Shown piece by piece: positions 1-10,765 of a stretch of 64,000 bases of DNA (position 1 is its first letter; each line of letters starts with the position of its first letter). Made by a program: the position numbers and the translations under genes. Under the pieces are notes generated by a model, which was given only the letters and a program-made list of their open reading frames with translations, made no database searches and was not told the origin of the DNA. Source of the stretch: Kingdonia uniflora (Eukaryota; Streptophyta; Magnoliopsida; Ranunculales; Circaeasteraceae); the NCBI GenBank assembly GCA_014058105.1, contig JACGCM010002394.1:1612001-1676000 (forward strand), read 5' to 3'.

Positions 1-97
1 TACTCAGTGGCTATATTAGTGGTTATATTTATTTTTTAAAACTTGTTGTACAAGTTACTCAACGGCTATAATAACGGCTATATTTTTTTTGGACACT

Positions 98-172
98 TGT
101 TAACGGCTATATTAACGACTAGTTTTTTTCATCTATAAATATCATTCATCTCCTACACTCTCCTCCCTTTTA
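98..172. repeat. Left subterminal inverted repeat of the Harbinger element
   Basis: This segment matches the reverse complement of about 3514-3591: AACGGCTAT, then a T-rich run, then ATTCATCTCCTAC in both. The motif AACGGCTAT also occurs at 61-69 and 74-82. Clustered subterminal motifs of this kind are usual transposase-binding regions; that role is inferred. Confidence 0.7.
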
Positions 173-218
173 ATCTTCTACACTATCCTCTCTCCTTACC
201 CCTCTCTTCAAAACCACT

Positions 219-1885
219 ATGTCTTCCTCAAGCTCCCAATCTAATTCTCAAAACCACTCTTAATCCTCCAATACGAACCAACAAGGAAACATCTTTCCTC
301 ATCAAATCGGCATATTTGATCCATCGCAAATGCCTAACACTTCACAAGGTCAGAATCACCATGTTCGCCAACTATTTCCGCCACCCGACAATCAATCTCA
401 ATCTCAAACCCATGGATATTACCCTTATTACCCAAACTAAGGATATTACCCTCAATTTGATGGGTATACGGGCACGTACCCTCAACTGGGAAATCCATAT
501 TATTTATCTCAAACTTGTTTCACCGGTGGAAGTTCGAGTACCACGCCGATGCAAGGTACATGGGGTTTAAATTATTTAAATCTTAATACATCGCCGACTG
601 CATCTCCAAGGAACTCAATCCGGTTCTCACGTGAAGTAATACGTGGACTCATGGGAAGGCAAAGTCTACAAGAAAAATGGCATCAACACCAATTATAGTT
701 GAGGATGTAGCTCAGGCTGAGGAACTAAATCCGGTTCTCACGAGAAGTAATACGCGCGGAAAGGCAAAGTCTAAAAGAAAGACGGCATCGACACTTATTA
801 TAGTTGAGGATGTACTTGAGGCTTCAGAAAATATTCATGACGACAAAGAACAATACTCAAACTCCAAGAATTGGTCGTCCGATGACTTCGTGAATCTTGT
901 ATGCGCTTGGTCCCAAGTGTCTCAAAACCTCGCTACCACGAACAACCAAAAAGCCGCTACATTTTAGTTTAAGGTGCGTGATCAATTCAACTCCTTTTAT
1001 ATTGACCAATCGATGTGGCAATCTTACAACAGTGTCAATTGTGCGTATAAGGGGCAGCTCAATAAGGAATGTCAATTTTTAGAGGTATCATTCAAGACCT
1101 TGAGAGCCGACATCATACCGGTATTGGAACGGATGACTTCGTAAGTATTTTATTTATTTTTCTCATTTAATTAATGTTTAAAGGTGAACCATACTCTAAA
1201 AGATTTTCAAACTTGATTTATAGGAACGTATGGCAAACGATACATTTTATCAAACCCAAGGCAAACCATTTAAACTTGGGGAAGCGTACAAAGTTTTGGA
1301 AACTTGCCCAAAATGGTCACAAATTCATCACATCGGCCATCCCGCCCGCAACGTTGCTAGGAAGTCAAATTTTAACGATAGCCCGGGTAACTCCACCAAT
1401 ACCGATCCTGAAACAACTACATTCGGGACTCCAAATATCGCAATTTCGAATGATTCTATCGACGTGGATGCACTACTATATTCTTGTGGGGATGTACGAC
1501 CGGACGGCAAAAAAAAAAGAAGGCAAAAGAAGCGACAAAGTCAAGTATAGTTTTTTGGGGGAAGAGGATGGTTGAGATAACATCCAACATGATGAAGTCA
1601 TGGAATCTGAGAGACGAGCAGAAGAAAGAGGAAAAAGAAGCTAAAACTAGACGTCGAGTGGAACTAAAGTTGATGAAAGAGGCTGAGTTTCAAAGGAGGC
1701 GTGAAGCGGAGCTAAATCAAAAAAAAAACTTCGACGACTCGCATATGTTAAAGGTGATGACAACAGACCTTGGTAACCTACAACCGACACAAAGGCGTTG
1801 GATGAAGAAGCAGATTAAAAAATATTTGAAGAAGTTAAAGGAGCAGTGTCCAAGTGATGACGACGTTTTTAGTGATGAAGAATGA
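219..1885 (+). pseudogene. Harbinger ORF1: SANT/Myb-like and NAM-associated protein, broken
   Basis: ATG at 219 opens a Ser/Gln/Tyr-rich N-terminus (MSSSSSQSNSQNHS) that meets stops within the first 70 codons. A basic stretch and a SANT-like segment (NWSSDDFVNLVCAW, about 863-904) follow, with a stop near 965. One frameshift lies before 1140. An 83-bp phase-0 GT-AG intron (1141-1223) leads to QGKPFKLGEAYKVLETCPKW, a hallmark of the plant NAM-associated domain. The next part, RPDGKKKAKE near 1499, matches the conserved RPxGRKxAK block, and the C-terminus is a charged helix (EKEAKTRRRVELKLMKEAEF). In this superfamily ORF1 is the DNA-binding partner needed with the transposase. The gene converges on the transposase at 2162-3463. 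At least three stops and one frameshift make it non-functional. Confidence 0.8.
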
Positions 1886-2161
1886 TGTAATCCTTAACAT
1901 TAATAGTAGTTATTAAGATCTATGTAATTTTATTATTTCAATAAAATTGTTATTAATGGTTCGCATTTGGAAATGAAGACTTGGAAACAAAAAACATTAC
2001 AACTTCAACATTAAACTTGAAAAGAAAATACATTACTTTAGAAAATAAACAAACAGTGATGAAGACTACAATTACTCTGCCCATTTTCGACTCTACAAAT
2101 ACGCGACAAGTTCATCTCATAATTGGAAATGAGCTCCTTAATTTCTAATTTCACGAACCTT

Positions 2162-3463
2162 CTAGATGTACTCTGCCATAGTATTGATCGCGTGTCTTGG
2201 ATTTAAGTCCTCCTTCCAATTATCCACGACTTTTCTAAACTCAGGATCAATGTCCATTTGTCGGATATAAGTATGACGTTCATCTTCTATGATCATATTG
2301 TACAAGATTATACATGCGTATATAAAATTTCCTAGATCACTAGGTTTCCAAAATCGCACACCGTTTGCTAATATTTGAAACCTAGCTTATAATACCCTAA
2401 AAGCACACTCTACGTCTTTCCGGCATGATTCTTGCATCTTCGAAAAATGTCTTTCGGTATCGTTGAACAAATTTCTTATGGTTTGAACAAGTGTTTGCCA
2501 TCTTGGATAGACTCCATCTGCTAAGTACTACCCCATAGTATGCGGTACTGTGCCTATATTATAATTGCATGGCGGCGCAACTCCATTAGACAAGTTGTTA
2601 AAAAGCTACCCTTGATGCAAGACGTTCACGTCATTATTAGAACTGGGCACCCCAAAGAATGTATGCCATATCCAAAGATCTTGGGATGCAACCGCTTCTA
2701 AAATTACCGTCGGGATTTTCTTATACCCGGTATATTGTCCTGCCCACCCGGTAGGGCAATTCTTCTATTTCCAATCCATACAATCTAAACTACCTAACAT
2801 CCCTGGGAAGCCTTGCGATCCATTCATTTCTAACAAGTGTAATGTATCGTATTCATTGGGAGATCTAATGTATTGAGCTTTGAATTATGTTATAATAGTT
2901 TTATAAAATTTTTTCAAGCACAAAGTAGCCGTAGACTCCCTAATCCGAGGGTATTCTTTTTGGGCGTCTGCACTCGTACCGTAACATAACATGCGAAGTG
3001 CGCACATTATCTTTTGGTGCGAAGATAAGCCCATAGTCTTGGCGGCATTTTCTCTTTGAATAAAATAGGGGTTCGAAGAAAGTATTTGATGATAAATACG
3101 ATGATACACACCTTCGCTCATACGGAATCGACGACGAAATGAGATACCTTTGAATCTTGGGTTGTCACCGAAGTAATCCCGGTTAAGGTTATCCTCCCCT
3201 AATTTATGCTCATGATTTTTTCATTTGTCAATCCGTCCCCTTTTACTACCTCCCCACCTCCGTGATGATGTCGCCTCTTGCTCTTTTTCTTCTGCTTCTC
3301 CCATCTCAATCATTATCTTGTCATACTCGTGCAATATCTCAATTTGATGTCGGAATAGTTCTTCGTCGTTGGACGATGATGAAGACGATGACTCCGAAGT
3401 TGAGACTGACGTCTCAGGCCTAAGCAGGTCATCAATGATTTCGTCGGACATGATTTGGCGCAA
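2162..3463 (-). pseudogene. PIF/Harbinger (HARBI1-like) DDE transposase, interrupted only by stop codons
   Basis: One continuous minus-strand frame of 434 codons starts at MSDEIIDDLL (3463) and ends at NTMAEYI (2162). It contains six internal stops and no frameshift; the stops begin at plus positions 3221, 2885, 2765, 2606, 2528 and 2387. An acidic Ser-rich N-terminus is followed by a helical segment (MSEGVYHRIYHQIL) and then the DDE_4 nuclease. First Asp lies in GSLDCMDWK, second in YLADGVYPRW (codon at 2515-2517) and Glu in DVECAFRVL. IWHTFFGVPSSNNDVN and RFWKPSDLGNFIYACIILYN are typical of the family. The protein would excise and insert the element together with ORF1. The catalytic triad survives but the stops make the gene dead. 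Confidence 0.88.
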
Positions 3464-3654
3464 TTGATACGAAATGAAGAAGGTTGAGTTTTGAGATATA
3501 AGATGAATGAGTTGATTGTAGAAGAGAGTAGGAGATGAATGAAGGTTATAAATAGAGAAAAAACTAACCGTTTATAGCCGTTGAGCATCTTGTTGAAGAA
3601 GTTTGATCAGGGAAAAACTCAGGTTAAATAATGGAGAACCAAAGATATTTTTTA

Positions 3655-4061
3655 TGCAGGCTTATGCCGCGCACTTCTGAACCGCGCAGAAAAAACTAGC
3701 CGTTTAGAAAATTTTAAATCTCAGCCGTCCACGTGGTTAAATCTTAGTCGTTGAAACCCAACGCACTTCAAAACTTTGCTTAATAGGAAGCATTGATCTT
3801 GGGACACGTGTCATCATCTTAGGCCTAAAGTGTTACCGCGCACTTCTGAACTGCGCGCTATATATGTAGCACACTTTAGAACCGCGTGGCTCTCAATCCA
3901 CCCTCATGGTGGATTTTCCACCCAAATCCACCCTTGGATGGATTTTTGAGTTGCCACGTCAGGAATTTACCTAGCTGCTGGGAAGGATTTGGGGTGGAAA
4001 AGAGGGTAGATTGGGAATTCACCCTGCCACGTCAGGGTGTACCTAGCTACTGTGGGTGCTC
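3655..4061. repeat. Harbinger right subterminal region with short direct repeats and terminal end
   Basis: The motif CCGCGCACTTCTGAAC occurs near 3668 and 3836, with a weaker copy near 3870. Two later blocks, near 3955 and 4027, share GCCACGTCAGG followed by TACCTAGCT and CTG. The terminus GTGGGTGCTC ends at 4061. No gene is seen here. ATCCACCCTCATGGTGGAT near 3897 is a near-perfect palindrome. Confidence 0.6.
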
Positions 4062-4064
4062 TTA

Positions 4065-5475
4065 AAATGCCACAATGAATTGTTTATCGCGGCATGCAAA
4101 AAAAAATAGATGCCCACCCCGTGTTCTATCAACCGACCCCCAGGGTCAGCCGAAACTGCTTTAGGCCTCTCTCGACCCCTATTGCTGCAAGTAGAATCCA
4201 GCATTTTAGGGGTGCACGGTTGGGTCAAGTGGTTTTGAACCAACCCAACCATATTTTTGCTGATGCTCTTAGGATGTTTGATACGAACAAGCAAAATTGT
4301 TTGTGGATGATCTCGAAGAAAACTCGGACCATATACTGCTAGTTAGATTTACTCGAGTCGAGCGAGGCTCCTCGAATACCACACATGTTCGTGATGCGAG
4401 GAGATTGTGTTATTAGAAACTCTTTGATTGGATAGACTTGGAGTCTAGGACTTTGATAGGCCGTCGTTAGTCTAATCAAAATCCTATTTAACAAATTAAT
4501 ATATTAAAGGGCAAGTAGGGTGTTAATCTACGGAGATGTACGTCATTCTAGGGTAAACTGAAATCTAGGGTAAATGGAGCTTTGTTTTGTCAAAAATATA
4601 CGTTAAATTAGGTGATAAAATTTAATTATTAAGGTTAACTAGACCTTTGGATTCTATCCTATATTAGCATATTAGGTTTTAATTATTGGGTTTTTTGTAT
4701 TCTCCTCAAATTTTCTCTTTTGAATCAAATTTGAGGGGTTTAGAGTTCTTTTCTGATCTCTCCACGAGCAACAAATCAGAGAGCTCAACCCGTCATGGTC
4801 TAAGCTCAAACTAGACCTTTGGAGTCCACCCTATATATATTAGCATATTAGGCTTTAATTATTGAGTTTTTGGTTTTCTCCTCAAATTTTCTCTTTTGAA
4901 TCAAATTCGAGGGGTTTAGAGTTCTTTTTTGATCTCTCCACGAGGAACAAATTAGAGAGCTCAACCCATCAAGGTCTAAGCTCAAACTCTAGATTACTGG
5001 GCTCATTTTTTTTTACAAAAATTAAAAAACAATCCCTAGGTCTAGAGGTCACTAAGTGGTATGAAAAATCAATTCCTTATTTAAGACGTTGATTTCTCAC
5101 CAGGCTAGAATTGCTCTCCACCTCTCCTAACTTGTCCAGTTAAGGAGAGTTGAAGAACAACCTTAAAGAGTAATCTAAGACTTCTAGGTCAGACCAATTA
5201 CTTGTAAGAAAATCCTAACATACATCTATACGGCTTCCTCCCCAGATCTAGTATATATGAGGGGATTAGCCCTGTATGATTTTAATAAACAATATATTGG
5301 TATAAATTGATTAAATGAATAATAGAATTGAGATATAAGTCAAGAGTAATGCAAACTCAGTTTTTAGCCTCCAAAATAACTTTGAAACGAAAAGTAGGTT
5401 TGGAAAAGAAGAGCATAACATTAAATAGAGAAACCCTAATCTTGAAATGTCCTAACTACTCCTTAGTTCACTCCA
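4065..5475. other. Unassigned interval between Harbinger and the noncoding LTR element
   Basis: Short open frames exist (the longest about 80 codons near 4094-4342), but none resembles a known protein. Apart from the tandem duplication at 4637-4990 I see nothing assignable. The stretch near 4208-4255, GGGGTGCACGGTTGGG, resembles hAT-type ends, but no partner end was found. Confidence 0.5.
4637..4990. repeat. 172-bp tandem duplication (two units)
   Basis: Unit 1 starts at 4637 and unit 2 at 4809; both open with AACTAGACCTTTGGA. The two run in parallel through CTCCTCAAATTTTCTCTTTT and GATCTCTCCACGAG to AGAGAGCTCAACCC. They differ by scattered substitutions and small indels. No coding function is evident. 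Confidence 0.85.
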
Positions 5476-5480
5476 GCAGT

Positions 5481-6042
5481 TGTAGTCCTAAGATTCTTCT
5501 CTGAGACGAAAATTAGCTTTGGGCTTGGCACGTCTCACCAGAGGAGGGCACCACTCGACTCTCTCCGGGTCTCTTCTTCCTCTTCCTCTTCCTCTTAGGC
5601 TATTCAGGCTTCTTTGATAAAGAAGGTTATTTTTCAGCTCTCCTCTCTTAGGTTACCTTTCCTATCTATTTATAGGGAGGGTTTGACCTAACAGTGCTCC
5701 TGCTCACGTGCCTTTGGGGTCGTTGGGTGAGTACCCGCCCGAGACGTGTTCGTCGGTAGCAGGAAGCTCATATGACAACCTGAACGGTCGATGCTAGCTG
5801 GAGTGCTCCTAATTTTGGTAGAGAGGCCGTCCAGCGACCTTCCACCTCATAGCTAGCGGGAGCGTGCTCTTACCATGCTAGTTGAAGTTCTCCTAACTTT
5901 GGTTGAGAGGCCGTTCAGTGACCTTCCACCTCGTGGCTAGCGGGAGTGTGCTCCTATAACACTAGCTTGAGTGCTTCTAGTTTTGGTAGAGAGGTCGTTC
6001 AGTGACCTTCCACCTCGTGGCTAGAGGGAGCGTACTTCTACA
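5481..6042 (-). repeat. LTR (low-coordinate, 3' by inferred orientation)
   Basis: 562 bp, TG...CA ends. It contains about three diverged ~105-bp subrepeats (about 5790-6042), each holding GAGAGGC(C/T)GT followed by GACCTTCCACCTCGTGGCTA. A TCTTCC-type expansion near 5570-5596 is longer than in the other LTR. Confidence 0.85.
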
Positions 6043-6910
6043 ATCGCCTCCCTCAGCTCTTGGTCATGACGAGGACTAGCTGAGTCACCCTAAAAGTCCA
6101 CTGAGCAAAAAATGAGTGTGACTTAGTTCTATCAATTCATCGGCCAATAAACATGGGCCTCTTCGTGACCGGGCTCTTTTATAGCATGTGAATGTGGGTC
6201 TCGTTGGACGGTCAAAATGTGAGCTAACAGGCAAATGTTGCTTATACTATTTGAGGGCCACAATCATTATTATTATGTTTAAGGCTTGAAACGTCTCACC
6301 AGAATTGGGCACCACTCACTCTTTCTGGGCTAACTCTTCATGCGTGAGCACATGTTCTTCTAGCTCGTAGTTGTGCTTTTTGGGAACGAGCGTAATATTT
6401 AATGTTTATATTGAGTAGGGCATCAACTAATGTTGTTATGAACGTTTAGAGGATCAGTTTTTACGTCCTATCTTTGTATACAATTTGTTGTTAAATGAAA
6501 AATGCCTTAAACTTACATTTCATTTTTACGTAAAAAATTACTTAAATAAAATAGGCAATCTCCACTCACACATCCTTATGGAGTGTATTCTCATGGGACT
6601 ACTCTTCGTGATAGCTCGTATCTTTTCCATAAAATCATTGACTTGGCACTGTCCACCCTAGCGATATCCAATACGTTGTGGGCCGACAAAAGTGGACAAT
6701 TCGTCCCTGCCTAAGGAAATGTAACACTTCGATTCAACTTTTTTACGTCAAATTATTTTCAAACCAACAATTTATTAGTACTCCTAGTTGGATATTGTAA
6801 CGACCATATGAGAATGTACTTGGGAATTTTTCGGAGCTCCCCAAAATTTTAAGAGTCCTCGTTGGACAAGATAACGTTGGTCGTACCTGTTGGATGGTTT
6901 ATGCTCTAAA
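6043..6910. other. Non-array part of the LARD interior
   Basis: No gene is visible. On the minus strand GAGGGAGGCGA lies directly next to the LTR at 6043-6058 and is the candidate polypurine tract. Positions 6277-6335 repeat part of the LTR (CGTCTCACCAGA, GGGCACCACTC), so an LTR fragment was copied into the interior. Confidence 0.55.
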
Positions 6911-6914
6911 ACCT

Positions 6915-7995
6915 GACTTTTGTACTTTGCCAGGACAACCAACTTTAAGGACGCCCCGTCTTTAGTACTTAACGAGGACGACCTACTTCAAGGACGCCCC
7001 CAGTCTTTTGTACTTTCCGAGGATGACCTACTTCAAGGACACCCCCAGTCTTTTGTACTTTCCGAGGATGACCTACTTCAAGGACGCCCCCAGTTATGTA
7101 ATTTCATTTTTACGTGAAAAAACGACTTTCGTATTTTGCGAGGATGACCTACTTCAAGGACACCCCATCTTTGGTACTTTGCGAGGGCGACCTACTTCAA
7201 GGACGTCCCCAGTCTTGTAATTTCATTTTTACGTCAAAAAATGACTTTCGTATTTTGCGAGGATGAACTACTTCAAGGATGCTCCGTCTTTCGTACTTTG
7301 CGAGGACGACCTACTTTAAAGACGCCCCAGTTATGTAATTTCATTTTTACGTCATAAAATGACTTTCCTATTTTGCGAGGATGGCCTACTTCAAGGACGC
7401 CCCATCTTTCGTACTTTGCGAGGGCAACCTACTTCAAGGACGCCCCCAGTTATGCAATTTCATTTTCATGCCAAAAAAGCAACTTCTGTATTTTGCGAGG
7501 GAGACTTACTTCAAGGACGCCCCCAGTTATGTAATTTCATTTTTACGTTAAAAAACAATTTTTGTATTTTGCGAGGATAACCTACTTCAAGGACGCCCCG
7601 TCTTTCGTACTTTGCGAGGGTGGCCTACTTCAAAGACACCCCCAGTTATGTAATTTCATTTTTACGTCAAAAAATGACTTTCCTATTTTGCGAGGATGAC
7701 CTACTTCAAGGACGTCCCGCCTTTCGCATTTGCGAAGGCAGCCTACTTCAAGGATGCCCCCAGTTATGTAATTTCGTTTTTATGCCAAAAAATGACTTTT
7801 GCATTTTACGAGGATGGCCTACTTCAAGGACGCCCCCAGTTATGTAATTTTGTTTTTACGTCAAAAAATGACTTTCGTATTTTGCGAGGACGACCAACTT
7901 CAAGGACACCCCGTCTTTCGTACTTTGCGAGGGTGGCCTACTTCAAGGACGCCCCCAGTTATATAATTTCATTTTTACGTTAAAAAATGACTTCG
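6915..7995. repeat. Tandem array 1, core CTACTTCAAGGACGCCCC
   Basis: About 18 copies of a ~30-bp core (GCGAGGATGACCTACTTCAA plus GGACGCCCC) are joined by two alternating spacers: a short one (TCTTTCGTACTTT) and a longer one (CAGTTATGTAATTTCATTTT and on). This gives a higher-order period near 115-120 bp. The open frames here (for example 6920-7117 and 7696-7983) are translations of the repeat and not genes. Confidence 0.9.
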
Positions 7996-8014
7996 GTAAG
8001 TTGCGAGGATGGAT

Positions 8015-9690
8015 CGTTATTTGAGTAATGGCTCATATGAGAGCAAGATGCACGATTGAGAGCATGATCTCATTACATGAGCAAAGGCCCATATGCAAGG
8101 GGCTCGAATGAGAGTAAGGGCTCATATGAGAGTAAGGAGCTCGATGCATGAGCAAGGGGCTCGATACATGAGCAAGGGCTCGTTATTTGAGTAAGGGATC
8201 ATATGAGAGTAAGAGGCTCGATTGAGAGTATGGGCTCATTACATGAGCAAGGGCTCATATGAGAGTAAGAGGCTCGATTGAGAGCATGGGCTCATTTCAT
8301 GAGCAAGAGCTCATATGGGAGTATTGGCTCGTTATATGAGAAAAGGCTCATATGAGAGTAAGGGCTCAAATGAGAGCAAGAGGCTCGATACATGAGCAAG
8401 GCCTCATATGAAAGTAATGGCTTTATATTTGAGCAAGGGCTCATATGAGAATATGAGGCTCGATTGGGAGTATGGGCTCATTACATGAGCAAGGGCTCAT
8501 ATGAGAGTAAAAGGCTCAATTGAGAGCAAGGGCTTATATGAGAATAAGGGGCTCGATACATGAACAAGGGCTCATATGAGAGCAAGGGCTCATATAAGAG
8601 CAGGAGGCTCGATTGAGAGCATGGGCTCATTACATGAGCAAGGGCTCATATGAGAGTGAGAGGCTCGATTGAGAGCATGGGCTCATTACATGAGCAATGG
8701 CTCATATGAGAGTGAGAGGATCGATTGAGAGCATGGGCTCATTACATGAGCAAGGGCTCATATGAGAACAAGGGCTCGTTATTTGAGTAAGGGGCTCGAT
8801 TGAGAGTAAGGGCTCAAATGAGAGTAAGGGCTCATATGAGAGCAAGGGGCTCGATACATGAGCAAGGGATCATATGAGAGCAAGGGATCGTTATTTGAGC
8901 AAGGGCTCATATGAGAGCAATGGGCTCAATACATGAGAAAGAGCTCATATGAGAGCAAGGGGCTCGATACATGAGCATGGGCTTATATGAGAGCAAGGGA
9001 TCGATTGAGAGTAAAGGGCTCGAATGAGAGCAAGGGATCATATGTGAGCAAGGGGCTCGATACATGAGCAAGGGCTCATATGAGAGTATGGGCTTAGTAC
9101 ATGAGCTAGGGCTCATATGAGAGCAAGGGGCTTGATACATAAGCAAGGGCTCATATGAGAGCTAGGGCTCATATGAGGGCAATGGGATCGATTGAGAACA
9201 AGGGGCTCGAATGAGAGCAAGAGCTCATATGAGAGCAAGGGGCTCAATACATGAACAAGGGGATCGAATGAGAGTAAGGGCTCATATGAGAACAAGGGGA
9301 TCGATACATGAGCAAGGGATCATATGAGAGCAAGAGGCTCGATTAAGAACATGGGCTCATTGAATGAGTAAGGGATCATATGAGAGTGAGAGGCTCGATT
9401 GAGATCATGGGCTCATTACATGAGCAAGGGATCGATTGAGAGTAAAGGGTTCGAATGAGAGGAAGAGCTCATATGAGAGCAAGGGCTCATTATTTGAGCA
9501 AGGGCTCATATGAGAGCAATAGGCTCGGTTGAGAACATGGGCTCATTACATGAGCAAGGGCTCATATTAGAATGAGAGGCTCGATTGAAAGCATTGGCTC
9601 ATTACATGAGCAAGGGCTCATATGAGAGCAAGAACTTATTATTTAAGCAAGGGCTCATATGAGAGCATGGGATCGTTACATGAGCAAGGG
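8015..9690. repeat. Tandem array 2, ~19-bp palindromic units (CTCATATGAG)
   Basis: Dozens (roughly 80-90) of units of about 18-20 bp alternate between GGGCTCATATGAGAGCAAG, GGCTCATTACATGAGCAAG and GGCTCGATTGAGAGCA forms. Each carries an inverted repeat CTCA...TGAG. The minus-strand open frames at 8907-9295 are low-complexity translations of these units. There are no unique spacers, so this is not a CRISPR array. Confidence 0.92.
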
Positions 9691-9694
9691 CTTG

Positions 9695-10165
9695 TTATCT
9701 CATCTTTGTGGCGGTCTTGGTGCAAAGGGCAGCTCTCATCTCTGCTATAACCTACTCCTAGGGGTGGTCTTAGAGAGAGGGCAGCTCTCATCTCTGCCAT
9801 AACCTGCTCCTAGCGGTAGTCTCAGTGAAGAGGGCAGCTCTCATCTCTGCCATAACTTGCTCCTTGCGGTGGTCTCAGTGGAGATGGCAGCTCTCATCTC
9901 TGCCATAACCTGCCCCTAGCGGTAGTCTCAGTGAAGAGGGCAGCTCTCATCTCTGCCACAACTTGCTCCTAGCGGTGGTCTCAGTGGAGAGGGCAGGTCT
10001 CATCTCTGCCACAACCTTCTCGTAACGGTGGTCTCAGTGGAGAGAGCAGTACTCATCTCCGCCATAACTTGCTCCTAGTGGTGGTTTCCAGTGAGAGGGC
10101 AACTCTCATTTCCACCAAAACCTGCTCCTAGCGGTGGCCTCAGTGGAGACCATTGCTGCTTGTAG
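9695..10165. repeat. Tandem array 3, ~62-bp units
   Basis: About eight units share GGGCAGCTCTCATCTCTGCC, then AACCTGCTCCTAGCGGTGG and TCTCAGTGGAGA, with some truncated copies. The sequence is unrelated to arrays 1 and 2, so three independent amplifications occurred in one element. Confidence 0.88.
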
Positions 10166-10180
10166 AGGTCATTTAGTCAT

Positions 10181-10200
10181 GGAACGTAGACGATGCTAAT
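10181..10200 (-). other. Decayed primer-binding site of the LARD element
   Basis: Read on minus directly after the LTR end CTACA, the sequence is ATTAGCATCGTCTACGTTCC. It aligns with ATTGGCGCCGTCTGTGGGAA, the junction type of elements A, B and D, at about 12 of 20 positions; about half of the differences are G to A or C to T. This sets the orientation; the identification is inferred. Confidence 0.5.
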
Positions 10201-10760
10201 TGTAGTCCCAAGATTCCTCTCCGGGGCGACAATATGTAATAATTAGTTTTGGGCTTGACACGTCTCACCGGAGGAGGGCACCACTCGACTCTCTCCAAGT
10301 CTCTTCTTCCTCTTAGGCTATTCAGGTTTCTTTGATGGAGAAGGCTGTTCTTCAGCTCTCCTCTCTTAGGTTACCTTCCCTATCCATTTATAGGGAGGGT
10401 TTGACCTAACAGTGCTCCTGCTCACGTGTCTTTGGGGTCGTTAGGTGAGTACCCGCATGATACGTGTTTGTCGCTGGCAGGGAGCTCGTATGACGACCTG
10501 AACGGTCGATGTTAGCTGGAGAGCTCCTAATTTTGGTAGAGAGGCCGTCCAGCGACCTTCCACCTCGTGGCTAGCGGGAGCGTGCTCTTACCATGCTAGT
10601 TTGAGTGCTCCTTACTTTGGTTGAGAGGCCGTTCAGTGACCTTCCACCTCATGGCTAGCAGGAGTGTACTCTTACAATGCTAGCTGGAGTGCTCCTAGTT
10701 TTGGTAGAGAGGCCGTTCAGTGACCTTCTACCTCGTGGCTAGCGGGAGCGTGCTCCTACA
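10201..10760 (-). repeat. LTR (high-coordinate, 5' by inferred orientation)
   Basis: 560 bp, TGTAGTCCC...CTCCTACA, with the same ~105-bp subrepeats as the partner LTR. On minus, CCCTATAAATGG near 10388-10400 is a plausible TATA box. The target duplication GTAGT follows at 10761-10765. Confidence 0.85.
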
Positions 10761-10765
10761 GTAGT

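Larger units (their letters stand above)
1..4061. mobile_element. PIF/Harbinger DNA transposon, right-hand part (left end outside window)
   Basis: The element carries two convergent pseudogenes: a SANT/NAM-associated ORF1 on + and a DDE transposase on -, the two-gene set typical of PIF/Harbinger elements. Its right end reads ...TGTGGGTGCTC and is followed by TTA at 4062-4064, which fits the 3-bp TTA target duplication of this superfamily. The left terminal inverted repeat is not in the window, so the duplication cannot be confirmed. Subterminal inverted repeats (98-172 against about 3514-3591) mirror each other, both containing AACGGCTAT and ATTCATCTCCTAC. Both genes carry stop codons, so the copy is not autonomous. 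Confidence 0.85.
5481..10760 (-). mobile_element. Noncoding LTR retrotransposon (LARD-like), interior filled by tandem arrays
   Basis: Two direct repeats (5481-6042 and 10201-10760) begin TGTAGTCC and end CTACA. They are flanked by GCAGT (5476-5480) and GTAGT (10761-10765), a 5-bp target duplication with one change. Three signs support minus orientation. A purine-rich PPT-like tract lies next to the low-coordinate LTR. A decayed TGGCGCC-type primer site lies next to the high-coordinate LTR. The LTR TATA (CCCTATAAATG) reads on minus. No gag or pol was found in the 4.2-kb interior. The PBS and PPT resemble those of elements A and D nearby, so it was probably mobilised by a Tat-like relative. 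Confidence 0.85.

Noticed and set aside
4208..4260. hAT-like terminus (GGGGTGCACGGTTGGG)
   Set aside because: No partner inverted end, 8-bp duplication or hAT transposase was found.
6920..7983. Several plus-strand ORFs with repeating TYFKDAPS or DDLLQGRP peptides
   Set aside because: All are readings of tandem array 1 in different frames, with no start context or domain.
8907..9295. Two minus-strand ORFs rich in Ser/Pro/Cys/His/Met
   Set aside because: They are translations of the ~19-bp tandem units; the periodic peptide follows the DNA period.
8015..9690. Regular short repeats resembling a CRISPR array
   Set aside because: Units are contiguous with no unique spacers, the unit itself varies, no cas genes exist, and the context is a plant LTR element.
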